A stretch of DNA of 64,000 nucleotides from Flavipsychrobacter stenotrophus (GTDB lineage Bacteria; Bacteroidota; Bacteroidia; Chitinophagales; Chitinophagaceae), in assembly GCF_002954265.1 (NCBI RefSeq), contig NZ_PPSL01000001.1, positions 372,001 through 436,000 of the forward strand, read 5' to 3'. This document shows positions 8,333 through 17,093 of the stretch, piece by piece. A program made the translations under genes and the position numbers. Below the pieces are notes generated by a model. The model had not been told where the DNA came from. It saw nothing but the letters and a program-made list of their open reading frames with translations, and ran no database searches. How positions within the stretch are numbered: the first letter of the stretch is position 1; each line of letters opens with the position of its first letter.

Positions 8333-11300
8333 TCAGCTTTTTATAATAAAATGGAGTATTTCCTGTGCGTTACTGACATTCACTTTTAGTATATAAGTGC
8401 CGTCTGCTAATTTGCCTCCGGGTTGAATCTGTTCGTTGATACTGCCATTAGTATTAGCAATGATATTTCTATAGACCACCTGTCCCAGCATATTCATGAT
8501 CTCAATGTTTAACTCGCTACCAATAGAAAGCAGTGAACCCGAGAGCGTAAATGTGCCGTTATTAGGGTTAGGGTATAGGGTAAGGTTGCTTGCAACTGAC
8601 CCTGAATTACCAATGCTGGCTTCGCATGATGAGAAAGGACGAACAAATAACTGATGGGTTGCTGTATCAGTTCCGCATGAGGTGATACTGGTATACACAA
8701 TAGTAACAATGCCACTGTTTACACCCGTCACAACACCAGTTGCTGAGATGGTCGCAATCCCTGCATTAGAGCTGCTCCAGCTACCCGTTGTTGTGTTGCT
8801 CAGGCTTATTGTCATCCCCTCACAAACACTATCCATTCCAGTTATAGTGCCAGCATCCGGCAGTGCATTAACGGTTATACTTGCCGTTGCAGTATCAGCT
8901 CCGCAGGTATTAGTAACAATGTAAGAGATTATTGTTGTGCCTGCTGCTATGCCAGACACTATACCCGATACATTTATAGTTGCAGTACTGCTCGTTGAAC
9001 TTATCCATGTACCGCCCGTAATGGCACTGGCAAGTGACGTTGCCGCACCTGCACATACAGATGAGGCTCCAGTTATGCTACCCGCATCTGCAAGCGGTAA
9101 AACGGTGATCGCCATTGTATCAATTGCTGTGCCGCAGGAGTTGGTTACAAAATAGTAAATATCAACGTTGTTTGCTGTTAATCCCGTCACCATACCGCTG
9201 ACAACAGTAGCGTCAAAGCTCCCCGCACTCCAGAACCCGCCGGTTACAATATCTGTTAGCGTAATAATGCCGCCAACACATACAGATGATAGACCGTTAA
9301 TTGTTCCCGCATTTGGCAGCGGATTTATTGTGACCGACATAGTGTCTACCGCTACATTACAGCTGTTACTTACAGAATAAGATATGATAGTAGTACCCGC
9401 ATTAACGCCATGCACAACACCTCCTGCTATGGTTGCAGAAGATGAACTACTTAACCATGTTCCTCCTGTTGCTGCATTACTTAGCGTGGTTGTTCCCAGT
9501 TCACATACAATCGGCGTGCCGGTTATTGTCCCTGCATTGGCTAATGGATAAACCGCTATCATCATAGTATCTACAGCAGTTCCGCAGCTATTGGTGACAG
9601 AGTAAGATATTATTGTATTACCTGCTAATACTCCTGTTACCAGGCCTCCGGCTACCGTAGCGTAAAATGTGCTACTAGCCCAGCTGCCCCCGGTGATGAG
9701 ATCGCTTAGTGTCATGGTAGCAGTTTCGCAGACAGCGGTGGCGCCTGTTATTGTGCCTGCATCAGGCAATGGATTTACTGTCACCATCATAGTGTCGGTA
9801 GTAGTACCGCAGCTATTGCTGACCGAGTAGGATATTATTGTGTTTCCTGCTGTTATACCGGTTACTGTTCCGCCAACTACTGTAGCAGTAGCGGCGCTGC
9901 TGGCCCATGTGCCACCTGTAACGGTATTGCCCAGCGTTGTTGCAGCCAGTGCGCAAATCACTGGTGTGCCGGTTATTGTTCCTGCATTTGGCAATGGGTT
10001 GATAGTGACCATCATTGTATCGGTTGCCGTTCCGCAGCTGTTGGTTACAGCGTAGGATATGATTGCATTACCTGCGCCCGCGCCCGTTACTACTCCGCTG
10101 GCTACCGTTGCTGCCGGAGAGTTGCTTGTCCAGGTTCCGCCTGATGTTATATTAGATAATGTTGTTGCTGCTAGCTGGCAAACAACAGGCGTACCTGTTA
10201 TAGTACCTGCGTCAGGCAAAGGATTTACAGTAACCATCATGGTATCTACAGCTGTGCCGCAGCTATTGGTCTTGGAATAAGAAATGATAGCACTGCCTAC
10301 CGTTGCACCTGTTACAACCCCGCCAACTATGGTTGCTGAAGATGAACTGCTAGACCATGCACCGCCTGTTACAACATTGCTTAGCGTTGTTGCCGCCAGT
10401 GCACAAACCACCGGTGTGCCGGTTATTGTTCCTGCATTTGGCAGAGGGTTGATGGTGACCATCATCGTGTCAGTTGCCGTTCCGCAGCTATTGGTAACAG
10501 CATAATATATGATTGCATTGCCTGCAGATATGCCGTTTACCACTCCGGCCACTATTGTTACATTTGATGTGCCACTAGTCCATGTGCCACCGGCTGTAGT
10601 ATCGGTAAGTGTTATCGATGATAATTCACATACTATTGGAGTTCCCGTTATTGTTCCTGCCTGCGGCAATGGTCTTACAGTTACCATCATTGTATCGATA
10701 GCAGTGCCACAAGTGTTAGTTACAGCGTAGGATACTATTGTTGTACCAGCTGTAAGACCGGTTAATGTTCCCGTAGCTATTGTTGCAGAGGCCGTGCTGC
10801 TCGTCCAGGTACCGCCGGTAGCTGTGTTGCTCAATGTTGTCGTTGCCAGTTCACAGACTGTCGATGTTCCGGTTATTGTTCCGGCGTCAGGCAAAGCAAG
10901 TGAGGACACAGTTAGGTTATTTGATATCGATAGTAATGAGTCGCCGGCGCTATCCCATAATTTGCAGTTGACGGTATTCCCGGCATTCACAGCGGCGCTT
11001 ATTAATTCTGATCTCCCGGAGCCTGTGGCTGCAGAGTTAACAAACCATTTGTAGTATGTGTTGACTATATCAGGCGATGTGGCAATGAAGTGTGCGGTAT
11101 CACCTGGGCACACTAAAGCAGTTTCCGCAATTGATATATATGGAATACGGATCACATTTTGAATAGTATTTGTCATTACAACAGGGTTATCGTCGAAGAA
11201 TATACCTGCATGATTTAATATACTTGTATTGTTGGGCAAACCTCTCTTGGCGTTTATATTATAGATCAGCATGCCTGTACATTGATTGTGGTGCGTACTA

Positions 11301-13504
11301 TCTAATAATTTGATGTTTGGAAAATCGAATTTTACTATAGTATGCCCACCGCTTTTATAAGTTGCAATATTCATGGGATTTGTTGCCATTACCATTTCAA
11401 ATGAAGACGGATCAACCTTATCAGACAATGTATCCATTACATAGATGTTCTGTGCGGTGTCGTTACCGTCATTTTCAAATTCTATCGTGTATTGGAGTTT
11501 GGTACCAGCTAGAATATTTCCCTGGGGAGAAACAGCGATATAGTTTGGGTCGAAAGATGATTTTACAGTATCAACAATGAAGATTGTATTATTTCCCGTA
11601 TCAAGGTCTCCCGGAGGTGGAATTACTTTGATGGTTGTTTGTGCCGTATCGCCTGGTAATAATAGAGCACCGGGCACTTCACATCTCAAATTAATTATTG
11701 TTGACGCATATGAAGATGACATTCCGCCAAGGTGCCATGTTAACGTATGTCCGGAAATAGAAGCAGGGACTGGGGACGCACTGTAATAGTCATATTTCGG
11801 ACTGATATTTATCACAAGGTCCGAGGCCGTTGGCGAACAGTAGGCATTATTAATGGCAACATCAAATTGCAGCGTATGTCTGCCGGCTTTATGCGCACTG
11901 TTTACACTAATATCAAATCCTGGTAAAGAGCTGCAGTTAAATCCCATTCTGATTGTTTTTGAGTTGTCTCCTGTTACACTAAATGTGTCTGAAATAATGC
12001 CTGATGCTGGACAGGACGGTGTCAGTCCGGGAGGGTGGCTGATCACTTTAAAAGAATAGATATCTCCGGCAGTGCCATTTGCGGTGTAATAAAGCCCACC
12101 GGTTATCGATATAGTATCATTTGGAATACCATTGGAATCTACTTCTATGGTTACTGGGAGATGTGCGGCCACATCAATTCCGCTATCAAAGACACAATTG
12201 CTGTTCAAATCTGAATAGGTCTGCAGATTAATAACACCACATGGTTGATGTACATATGAGGCTACAAATGAGTCAACGATCGCCGATCCGTTAATGATCA
12301 TATTTTTAATTGTGTAGGTGCCTGCCGATGCATAGGTATGATTTATGGACACATAGGAGCCTACCGCAAAAATTCCTTGTGAAAATCTACACGTATCATT
12401 CGTGCCATCATTAAAATAGGACACCACTCTTAATGTACTATCAAATACAGGACTGGAAATATTGAGTAGCGGGCCTCCACATGTATGATGGAGATTCAGG
12501 TTGAAAGAGGGCGTTGGGCTTGGCGTGAACTTTTTTATATAGCTGCCAACTTTAAAATAGAAATTGCCGGAATTGTCAATGGCCAGATCATTTAATCCGG
12601 AAATAAAGCTAGGGGAGCTGACAATGCCGGCACAGTCTATTTTTCTATGACAATTTCCGAAGCCAGAGCTAATATATAGATTTCCGAACGGGTCGAGATC
12701 GAGGCGTGCTGGGTTATCAAGACCGGCAAAGGTAGCTGGGAGTCCGTCACCTGCATGTGATGCTGCGCCATTTCCGGCTACGGTTGTAATAATACCATTT
12801 GCGTCTATTTTTCTTATTCTGTTATTTGATCCATCGGCAATATATATATTGCCGTTCCTGTCCATTGTAACATCTTGGGGGCCATGCAACATGGCGTTTG
12901 TTGCTGGCCCACCATCCCCACTAAATCCTTGGGTCCCTGTTCCGGCAATTATTGTAATTATTCCTGTAGGTGTTATTTTTTCAACTACGCTTGACCACCA
13001 ATCCGTGAAATACAAATTGTTGGCAGAGTCAACAAAAACTGATGATGGGCAGGGCATAAATCCCCCTATTGAAACGTTTGTTAAGAGTCCTGTTGTGTCA
13101 ATTTTCAGCACCATACGGTGGTTAAAATCAGCGATAAAAATGTTTCCTAGTCTGTCTATTGCTATTCCCTCGGCTTCCCGCATTGATGATGTAGTGGCTT
13201 GATATCCCAAGTGCCAGGGATTATCGTTTCCATCTCCAATTACTCTGGCTATGTTGCCACTGGTGTCTACTTTGCTTATTACGCGTTTAAAATTATCTCC
13301 GACGAAAATATTCCTATTTTGGTCTATGGCTATTTGGGTTCCTCCATATCCTATCCCCGATGCAGTGGCAGGGCCGCTGATATTTGGAATGTCGGTCGTA
13401 CCGTTACCCATAATTATTGTATAGGTGCCGGATTGCGCAATAGCTGGAGCCACCAAAAGGAATCCATTCAATATAACTCCAATAGTAATAAGAATATTCC
13501 TCAT
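8333..13504 (-). CDS. Secreted NHL-propeller and Ig-like repeat protein with T9SS type A sorting domain
   Basis: This 1723-residue predicted surface or secreted protein starts at the ATG at 13504, giving the signal peptide MRNILITIGVILNGFLLVAP ending AIAQ; the frame is open 48 bases further but the added residues spoil the signal. Domain order: about five NHL repeats (GPQDVTMDRNGNIYIADGSN, NRIRKIDANGIITTVAGNG) in residues 25-330; a PKD-like segment; a DUF11/DUF7619-like domain (FDPNYIAVSPQGNILAGTKL ... GIFFDDNPVVMTN) around 640-830; ten tandem Ig-like units of about 75 residues opening LPxAGTITGxxxVC; and a C-terminal T9SS sorting domain (LTLYPNPNNGTFTL ... GTYILKV). T9SS cargo of this type is exported across the outer membrane and the sorting domain removed. 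Ligand and role are unknown. It is monocistronic with a downstream terminator. Confidence 0.9.
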   Translation of the reverse strand: MRNILITIGVILNGFLLVAPAIAQSGTYTIIMGNGTTDIPNISGPATASGIGYGGTQIAIDQNRNIFVGDNFKRVISKVDTSGNIARVIGDGNDNPWHLGYQATTSSMREAEGIAIDRLGNIFIADFNHRMVLKIDTTGLLTNVSIGGFMPCPSSVFVDSANNLYFTDWWSSVVEKITPTGIITIIAGTGTQGFSGDGGPATNAMLHGPQDVTMDRNGNIYIADGSNNRIRKIDANGIITTVAGNGAASHAGDGLPATFAGLDNPARLDLDPFGNLYISSGFGNCHRKIDCAGIVSSPSFISGLNDLAIDNSGNFYFKVGSYIKKFTPSPTPSFNLNLHHTCGGPLLNISSPVFDSTLRVVSYFNDGTNDTCRFSQGIFAVGSYVSINHTYASAGTYTIKNMIINGSAIVDSFVASYVHQPCGVINLQTYSDLNSNCVFDSGIDVAAHLPVTIEVDSNGIPNDTISITGGLYYTANGTAGDIYSFKVISHPPGLTPSCPASGIISDTFSVTGDNSKTIRMGFNCSSLPGFDISVNSAHKAGRHTLQFDVAINNAYCSPTASDLVINISPKYDYYSASPVPASISGHTLTWHLGGMSSSYASTIINLRCEVPGALLLPGDTAQTTIKVIPPPGDLDTGNNTIFIVDTVKSSFDPNYIAVSPQGNILAGTKLQYTIEFENDGNDTAQNIYVMDTLSDKVDPSSFEMVMATNPMNIATYKSGGHTIVKFDFPNIKLLDSTHHNQCTGMLIYNINAKRGLPNNTSILNHAGIFFDDNPVVMTNTIQNVIRIPYISIAETALVCPGDTAHFIATSPDIVNTYYKWFVNSAATGSGRSELISAAVNAGNTVNCKLWDSAGDSLLSISNNLTVSSLALPDAGTITGTSTVCELATTTLSNTATGGTWTSSTASATIATGTLTGLTAGTTIVSYAVTNTCGTAIDTMMVTVRPLPQAGTITGTPIVCELSSITLTDTTAGGTWTSGTSNVTIVAGVVNGISAGNAIIYYAVTNSCGTATDTMMVTINPLPNAGTITGTPVVCALAATTLSNVVTGGAWSSSSSSATIVGGVVTGATVGSAIISYSKTNSCGTAVDTMMVTVNPLPDAGTITGTPVVCQLAATTLSNITSGGTWTSNSPAATVASGVVTGAGAGNAIISYAVTNSCGTATDTMMVTINPLPNAGTITGTPVICALAATTLGNTVTGGTWASSAATATVVGGTVTGITAGNTIISYSVSNSCGTTTDTMMVTVNPLPDAGTITGATAVCETATMTLSDLITGGSWASSTFYATVAGGLVTGVLAGNTIISYSVTNSCGTAVDTMMIAVYPLANAGTITGTPIVCELGTTTLSNAATGGTWLSSSSSATIAGGVVHGVNAGTTIISYSVSNSCNVAVDTMSVTINPLPNAGTINGLSSVCVGGIITLTDIVTGGFWSAGSFDATVVSGMVTGLTANNVDIYYFVTNSCGTAIDTMAITVLPLADAGSITGASSVCAGAATSLASAITGGTWISSTSSTATINVSGIVSGIAAGTTIISYIVTNTCGADTATASITVNALPDAGTITGMDSVCEGMTISLSNTTTGSWSSSNAGIATISATGVVTGVNSGIVTIVYTSITSCGTDTATHQLFVRPFSSCEASIGNSGSVASNLTLYPNPNNGTFTLSGSLLSIGSELNIEIMNMLGQVVYRNIIANTNGSINEQIQPGGKLADGTYILKVNVSNAQEILHFIIKS
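8640..10890 (-). repeat. Ten tandem 225-bp Ig-like coding repeats
   Basis: The coding sequence repeats with a period near 225 bp, each unit encoding LPxAGTITGxxxVC...TLSN..TGGTWxSSxxxATI.xGxVTGxxAGxTIISYxVTNSCGTAxDTMMVTV. The cysteine pair (VC and SCG) is conserved in nearly all units, suggesting one disulphide or paired thiols per domain. The same module is present in the gene at 38953-44933 and in the giant protein at 23445-37973. Confidence 0.85.
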
Positions 13505-13743
13505 GAGTGTCAGTTTAATAGTGTGTTGTATATTGTAAAAGTATACATTCAATATGTATATTACTGTAAGATCTCACCAACGGTCATTTTTGTTTATGAA
13601 CGGTAAATTATCTGGAATATTATTTAGTTTAACAACTTAGAATTTTGACATTGAAAAAACATATCCACATCAAATAACCACCCTAAAACCCTTACTGTGC
13701 CTGCCATACAGCCTGGTTCTACGCAAATTTTGTGAATATCTTC

Positions 13744-13761
13744 TTTTGGTACATACCAAAA
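13744..13761. promoter_or_regulatory. 18-bp perfect palindrome, operator-like
   Basis: TTTTGGTACATACCAAAA is an 8-bp inverted repeat around CA. It lies 41 bases upstream of the 22-codon ORF at 13803-13871, in AT-rich sequence. Its size and symmetry suit binding of a dimeric helix-turn-helix regulator. No regulator gene is adjacent. Confidence 0.4.
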
Positions 13762-13802
13762 CAAGCCCCAACTTTACACCGGAATTAGAAGATTACTATG
13801 AT

Positions 13803-13871
13803 ATGAATGATAAACCATCCGTCACATACCCCGATCATTCTGCGCCATACTTAGAAAAACTAAAGAAGTAG
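13803..13871 (+). CDS. Possible 22-residue small ORF or gene remnant
   Basis: ATG at 13803 to TAG at 13871 encodes MNDKPSVTYPDHSAPYLEKL followed by KK. The composition is that of a soluble protein terminus rather than random sequence, with a helix-forming YLEKLKK end. It may be a real small peptide or the surviving 5' end of a decayed gene, as the downstream 500 bases show no continuing frame. I do not recognise it. Confidence 0.25.
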   Translation: MNDKPSVTYPDHSAPYLEKLKK

Positions 13872-14401
13872 TTTAGCGGAAATTGGCGGAAAAACTGCGG
13901 AAAACTGCGGAAACTGGCGGTTTTCAAAAACCTCCGAAAACCCTACCCACTAAGCAATCTACAGGAAACGCACCAAAAAAAACTGCCGGAAACGCAAAAA
14001 ACCACCATTGGCGGAAAACCCCTCAAAAAACCCTGATAACCCTTAAACAATCTGATACAATACTGTAATTCATAGCCCATCAAACCGCTCTCCGCTCTTC
14101 CGCTCCCCGCCCTCCCATTCCTCGGGCACGATCGGGCATAACCCAAAATCACAACCACATGAATACCAAAACATTACACCAATCCCATGCCCGATTTAAT
14201 TTTCATTTCCATCGGGTATTCCCTCAAAAACCGCCCCGTTCGCCGCTGTTGTGTCTTCTGACCAACAGCCATCATGCCGGTCCTCTTTGAGAAAAACCGT
14301 ACTCATCATCAAGAAAATTCTTCAATCCTTTAAATTCTGGTTCAGACAAACAACACGGCATTAGCATCATATCAGCTAATAATCATTGCCAAATTGTCTA
14401 A

Positions 14402-14431
14402 TTGCCAAATTGCCGAATTGAATTATCTTTG
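14402..14431 (+). promoter_or_regulatory. Bacteroidetes-type promoter of the E1 alpha/beta gene
   Basis: TTG at 14402-14404, a 19-base spacer and TATCTTTG at 14424-14431 match the TTG-N19-TAnnTTTG consensus exactly. Transcription should start near 14436, leaving a leader of about 25 bases before the ATG at 14461. Confidence 0.8.
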
Positions 14432-14460
14432 TCATTCATTGAATACCCCCTTTTTTTTAT

Positions 14461-16857
14461 ATGCCGAAATTAGCTACTGTATCGAAGTCTGAAAGGTTGT
14501 CGTTTGAAGAGTTTAAAAAAGAAACATTAGCTGATTACCGCATGGCGGTAGCCAGTCGCGAGGCGAGCCTGATAGGTCGCCGCGAGGTGCTCACAGGTAA
14601 GGCTAAATTCGGGATATTTGGTGATGGTAAAGAGTTGGCGCAGATAGCTGCTGCCAAGTGTTTTTTACCCGGTGATATCCGCAGCGGTTACTACCGCGAT
14701 CAGACCCTCATGTTTGCTACAGGCATGAGCGATATACAGAAATTTTTCGCACAGTTATATGCCGATCCAAATGTAGAAAACGAACCATCAACGTCGGGCC
14801 GTATGATGAACGGGCACTATGGTACCCGTTGGTTGGATGAAAAAGGTGATTGGAAAGATCTCACCAAAGAACCACAGTCCAGCAGCGATATTTCGCCTAC
14901 GGCAGGTCAGATGGTACGTGCGCTAGGTTTGGCTCAGGCATCTAAGATGTACCGCAATGTAGATGAGTTGCAGCAGGGATTCGAAAAATTCACTAACAAG
15001 GGTAACGAGGTCATCTTCTGTACCATTGGCGATGCGTCTACCTCAGAAGGTTTATTCTGGGAGACCATCAACGCAGCCGGCGTATTGCAGGTGCCATTGG
15101 CAGTTTTCGTTTGGGACGATGGTTATGGTATATCAGTACCCCGCCACCACCAGACTACTAAAAACTCAATTTCAGAAGCCCTTGCAGGTATGCAATGGGA
15201 CGAAAATAAAGGCGGTATCAATATCTACACCGTTAAGGGTTGGGATTATGCAGGCCTTATGGAAACCGTGCAGAAGGGTATTGACCGTGTGCGCGAAACG
15301 CATATCCCGGCTATATTCCATGTACAGGAAGTTACTCAGCCACAGGGTCACTCTACATCCGGCTCTCATGAGCGCTACAAGAACAAAGAGCGCCTTGATT
15401 GGGAAAAGGAAATGGATTGTATCGTAAAGATGAAGCAATTCATGCTGGAGAATGGCATTGGTAATGAAGAAGAGCTGGCCGCTATTGAAGAAGATGCGAA
15501 GGGCGAAGCACGTGCTGCCAAACAAAGGGCATGGGATGCATTTCTGGCGCCTATAAAGGAACAGATACAAACGGCTACAACGCTTTGCAACCAGGTTGTG
15601 TATGATGGTGGCGATAGTGCGCAAGCAATTGCTAAGGCTGTGCAGGACTTAGGCGCAATTAAAGAGCCTATCCGCAAAGACATTATGCAGACCGTAGGTA
15701 AGGTGCTGGCACTCTGCACGCAAAATACCGATGCTAAGCGGGCGCTCAATAATTTTTACGAACAGATAAAGACCGATAATAAAGAAAAGTTCTCTTCACA
15801 CCTCTACAGTCAGTCTGATAAGAGCGCAATGAAGGTTACAGAAGTGCCGGCACAATACGAAGGCGAAGCTGTTTCATTGAATGGATACGAGATACTCAAC
15901 AAGTTCTTTGACCATACTTTCGCTACCAACCCGGCTGTTGTTGCTTTTGGTGAAGACCTGGGTAAGATAGGTGACGTTAACCAGGGCTTTGCCGGTCTGC
16001 AGGACAAATACGGTGCAATGCGCATATCAGATACCGGTATACGCGAGGCGACTATCATTGGTCAGGGTCTTGGAATGGCAATGCGTGGCCTTCGCCCAAT
16101 CGCCGAGATACAATATTTAGATTACCTGTTGTATGGTCTACAGCCACTCAGCGATGATGTGTCTACCATGCAGTACCGTACCCGTGGCGGACAGAAATGT
16201 CCGATCATAGTACGTACACGTGGCCACAGGCTGGAAGGCGTATGGCACAGCGGATCGCCAATGGGTATGATCATAAACTCCATCAGGGGTATGTACCTGT
16301 GTGTGCCACGAAATATGACACAGGCTGCCGGTATGTACAACACCTTGTTGCGCAGCGATGAGCCGGCAATAGTTGTAGAGTGCCTGAATGGTTACCGCCT
16401 TAAGGAGCGTGTGCCAAGCAATCTTACAGAGTTCTCAGTGCCATTTGGTATTCCTGAAGTTATCCGTGAGGGTAGTGATATTACCATTGTTTCTTATGGT
16501 TCTACATTGCGTGTTATAGAAGAAGCAATTGTCAACTACATGGAGCCAAAGGGCATCAGCTGCGAAGTGATCGATGTGCGTACATTATTGCCTTTCGATA
16601 TCAACCATATGATCGTTGAATCTTTGAAGAAGACCAACCGCATTGTATTTATTGACGAGGATGTACCGGGTGGTGCAAGTGCGTATATGTTCCAGCATGT
16701 TATGGAAAAACAAGGTGGCTTCCGTCATCTCGATGTATCGCCACGTACCATCACCGCACAGGCGCATCGCCCCGCATACGCTACCGACGGCGACTATTTC
16801 TCTAAGCCTAATGCCGAAGACATAGCAGCCGTACTGGAAGACATGATGAGAGAATAG
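14461..16857 (+). CDS. Fused alpha/beta 2-oxoacid dehydrogenase E1 (thiamine diphosphate-dependent)
   Basis: This 798-residue protein combines the E1 alpha subunit (about residues 1-380) with the E1 beta subunit (about 460-798). It should decarboxylate a branched-chain 2-oxoacid or pyruvate and transfer the acyl group to the lipoyl E2 of a large complex. The ThDP/Mg segment is GDASTSEGLFWETINAAGVL followed by PLAVFVWDDGYGISVP; the beta half shows VAFGEDLGKIGDVNQGFAGL, the SDTGIREATIIGQGLGMAMR stretch, GGQKCPIIVRTRGH and the transketolase C-terminal domain (DITIVSYGSTLRVIEEAI, VIDVRTLLPFD). The first motif residue is GDA rather than GDG, as is common in this fused subgroup. E2 and E3 genes are not in the window. 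A canonical promoter lies just upstream. Substrate choice cannot be decided from sequence alone. Confidence 0.92.
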   Translation: MPKLATVSKSERLSFEEFKKETLADYRMAVASREASLIGRREVLTGKAKFGIFGDGKELAQIAAAKCFLPGDIRSGYYRDQTLMFATGMSDIQKFFAQLYADPNVENEPSTSGRMMNGHYGTRWLDEKGDWKDLTKEPQSSSDISPTAGQMVRALGLAQASKMYRNVDELQQGFEKFTNKGNEVIFCTIGDASTSEGLFWETINAAGVLQVPLAVFVWDDGYGISVPRHHQTTKNSISEALAGMQWDENKGGINIYTVKGWDYAGLMETVQKGIDRVRETHIPAIFHVQEVTQPQGHSTSGSHERYKNKERLDWEKEMDCIVKMKQFMLENGIGNEEELAAIEEDAKGEARAAKQRAWDAFLAPIKEQIQTATTLCNQVVYDGGDSAQAIAKAVQDLGAIKEPIRKDIMQTVGKVLALCTQNTDAKRALNNFYEQIKTDNKEKFSSHLYSQSDKSAMKVTEVPAQYEGEAVSLNGYEILNKFFDHTFATNPAVVAFGEDLGKIGDVNQGFAGLQDKYGAMRISDTGIREATIIGQGLGMAMRGLRPIAEIQYLDYLLYGLQPLSDDVSTMQYRTRGGQKCPIIVRTRGHRLEGVWHSGSPMGMIINSIRGMYLCVPRNMTQAAGMYNTLLRSDEPAIVVECLNGYRLKERVPSNLTEFSVPFGIPEVIREGSDITIVSYGSTLRVIEEAIVNYMEPKGISCEVIDVRTLLPFDINHMIVESLKKTNRIVFIDEDVPGGASAYMFQHVMEKQGGFRHLDVSPRTITAQAHRPAYATDGDYFSKPNAEDIAAVLEDMMRE

Positions 16858-16906
16858 AAGAACTAAATCAAAAGTTAAAAGTGAAAACCAAAAAGTAATA
16901 CAATGT

Positions 16907-17045
16907 ATAACCCACGGCGAAGACCGTGGGTTATAAGATTAAAATGCAGCTTAGAAGCCTTGAAGGGGCTACATACATTAGCCCGGGGTTTCAACCCCGG
17001 TAACTCAAGGCAACCCGCCACGAGCCCTGTTAGGGCGACATAATT
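16907..17045. repeat. Compound intergenic repeat: hairpin plus AGCCCTGWWAGGGCGACATA copies
   Basis: An 11-bp perfect hairpin (16907-16917 with 16924-16934, ATAACCCACGG) sits 50 bases after the E1 stop. Next come a diverged motif copy at 16955 (AGCCTTGAAGGGGCTACATA), an 8-bp stem CCGGGGTT/AACCCCGG (16983-16990 with 16993-17000) and a good copy at 17023 (AGCCCTGTTAGGGCGACATA). The order motif, GGGGTT stem, motif is the same as at 3304-3395. Confidence 0.8.
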
Positions 17046-17093
17046 TCAGGTGGAATCATTACCTCACAAATAATTATCCCTGCCAGCCACAAT

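Larger units (their letters stand above)
13505..14401. other. Non-coding interval of about 900 bases with short repeats and palindromes
   Basis: No convincing gene longer than 22 codons is seen here. The interval holds a palindrome at 13744-13761, a 22-codon ORF at 13803-13871, an array of GCGGAAA words (GGCGGAAAA, CTGCGGAAAA) at about 13875-13920 and again near 14010, paired CCCGAT/ATCGGG words around 14190-14216, and a pyrimidine-rich tract CAAGAAAATTCTTCAATCCT with TTTAAATTCTGGTTCAGACA from about 14310 that resembles dispersed Bacteroidota repeats. The end (14392-14420) repeats ATTGCCAAATTG-like words next to the promoter. Confidence 0.5.

Noticed and set aside
8640-10890. Regular repeats considered as a CRISPR array
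   Set aside because: The period is 225 bp, the units vary throughout and translate into Ig-like domains; there is no short identical repeat with unique spacers and no cas gene.
8680-11060. Evenly spaced open frames of about 70 codons on the plus strand
   Set aside because: They are antisense shadows of the 225-bp Ig-like repeats on the minus strand and recur with the same period; no start signals or family resemblance.
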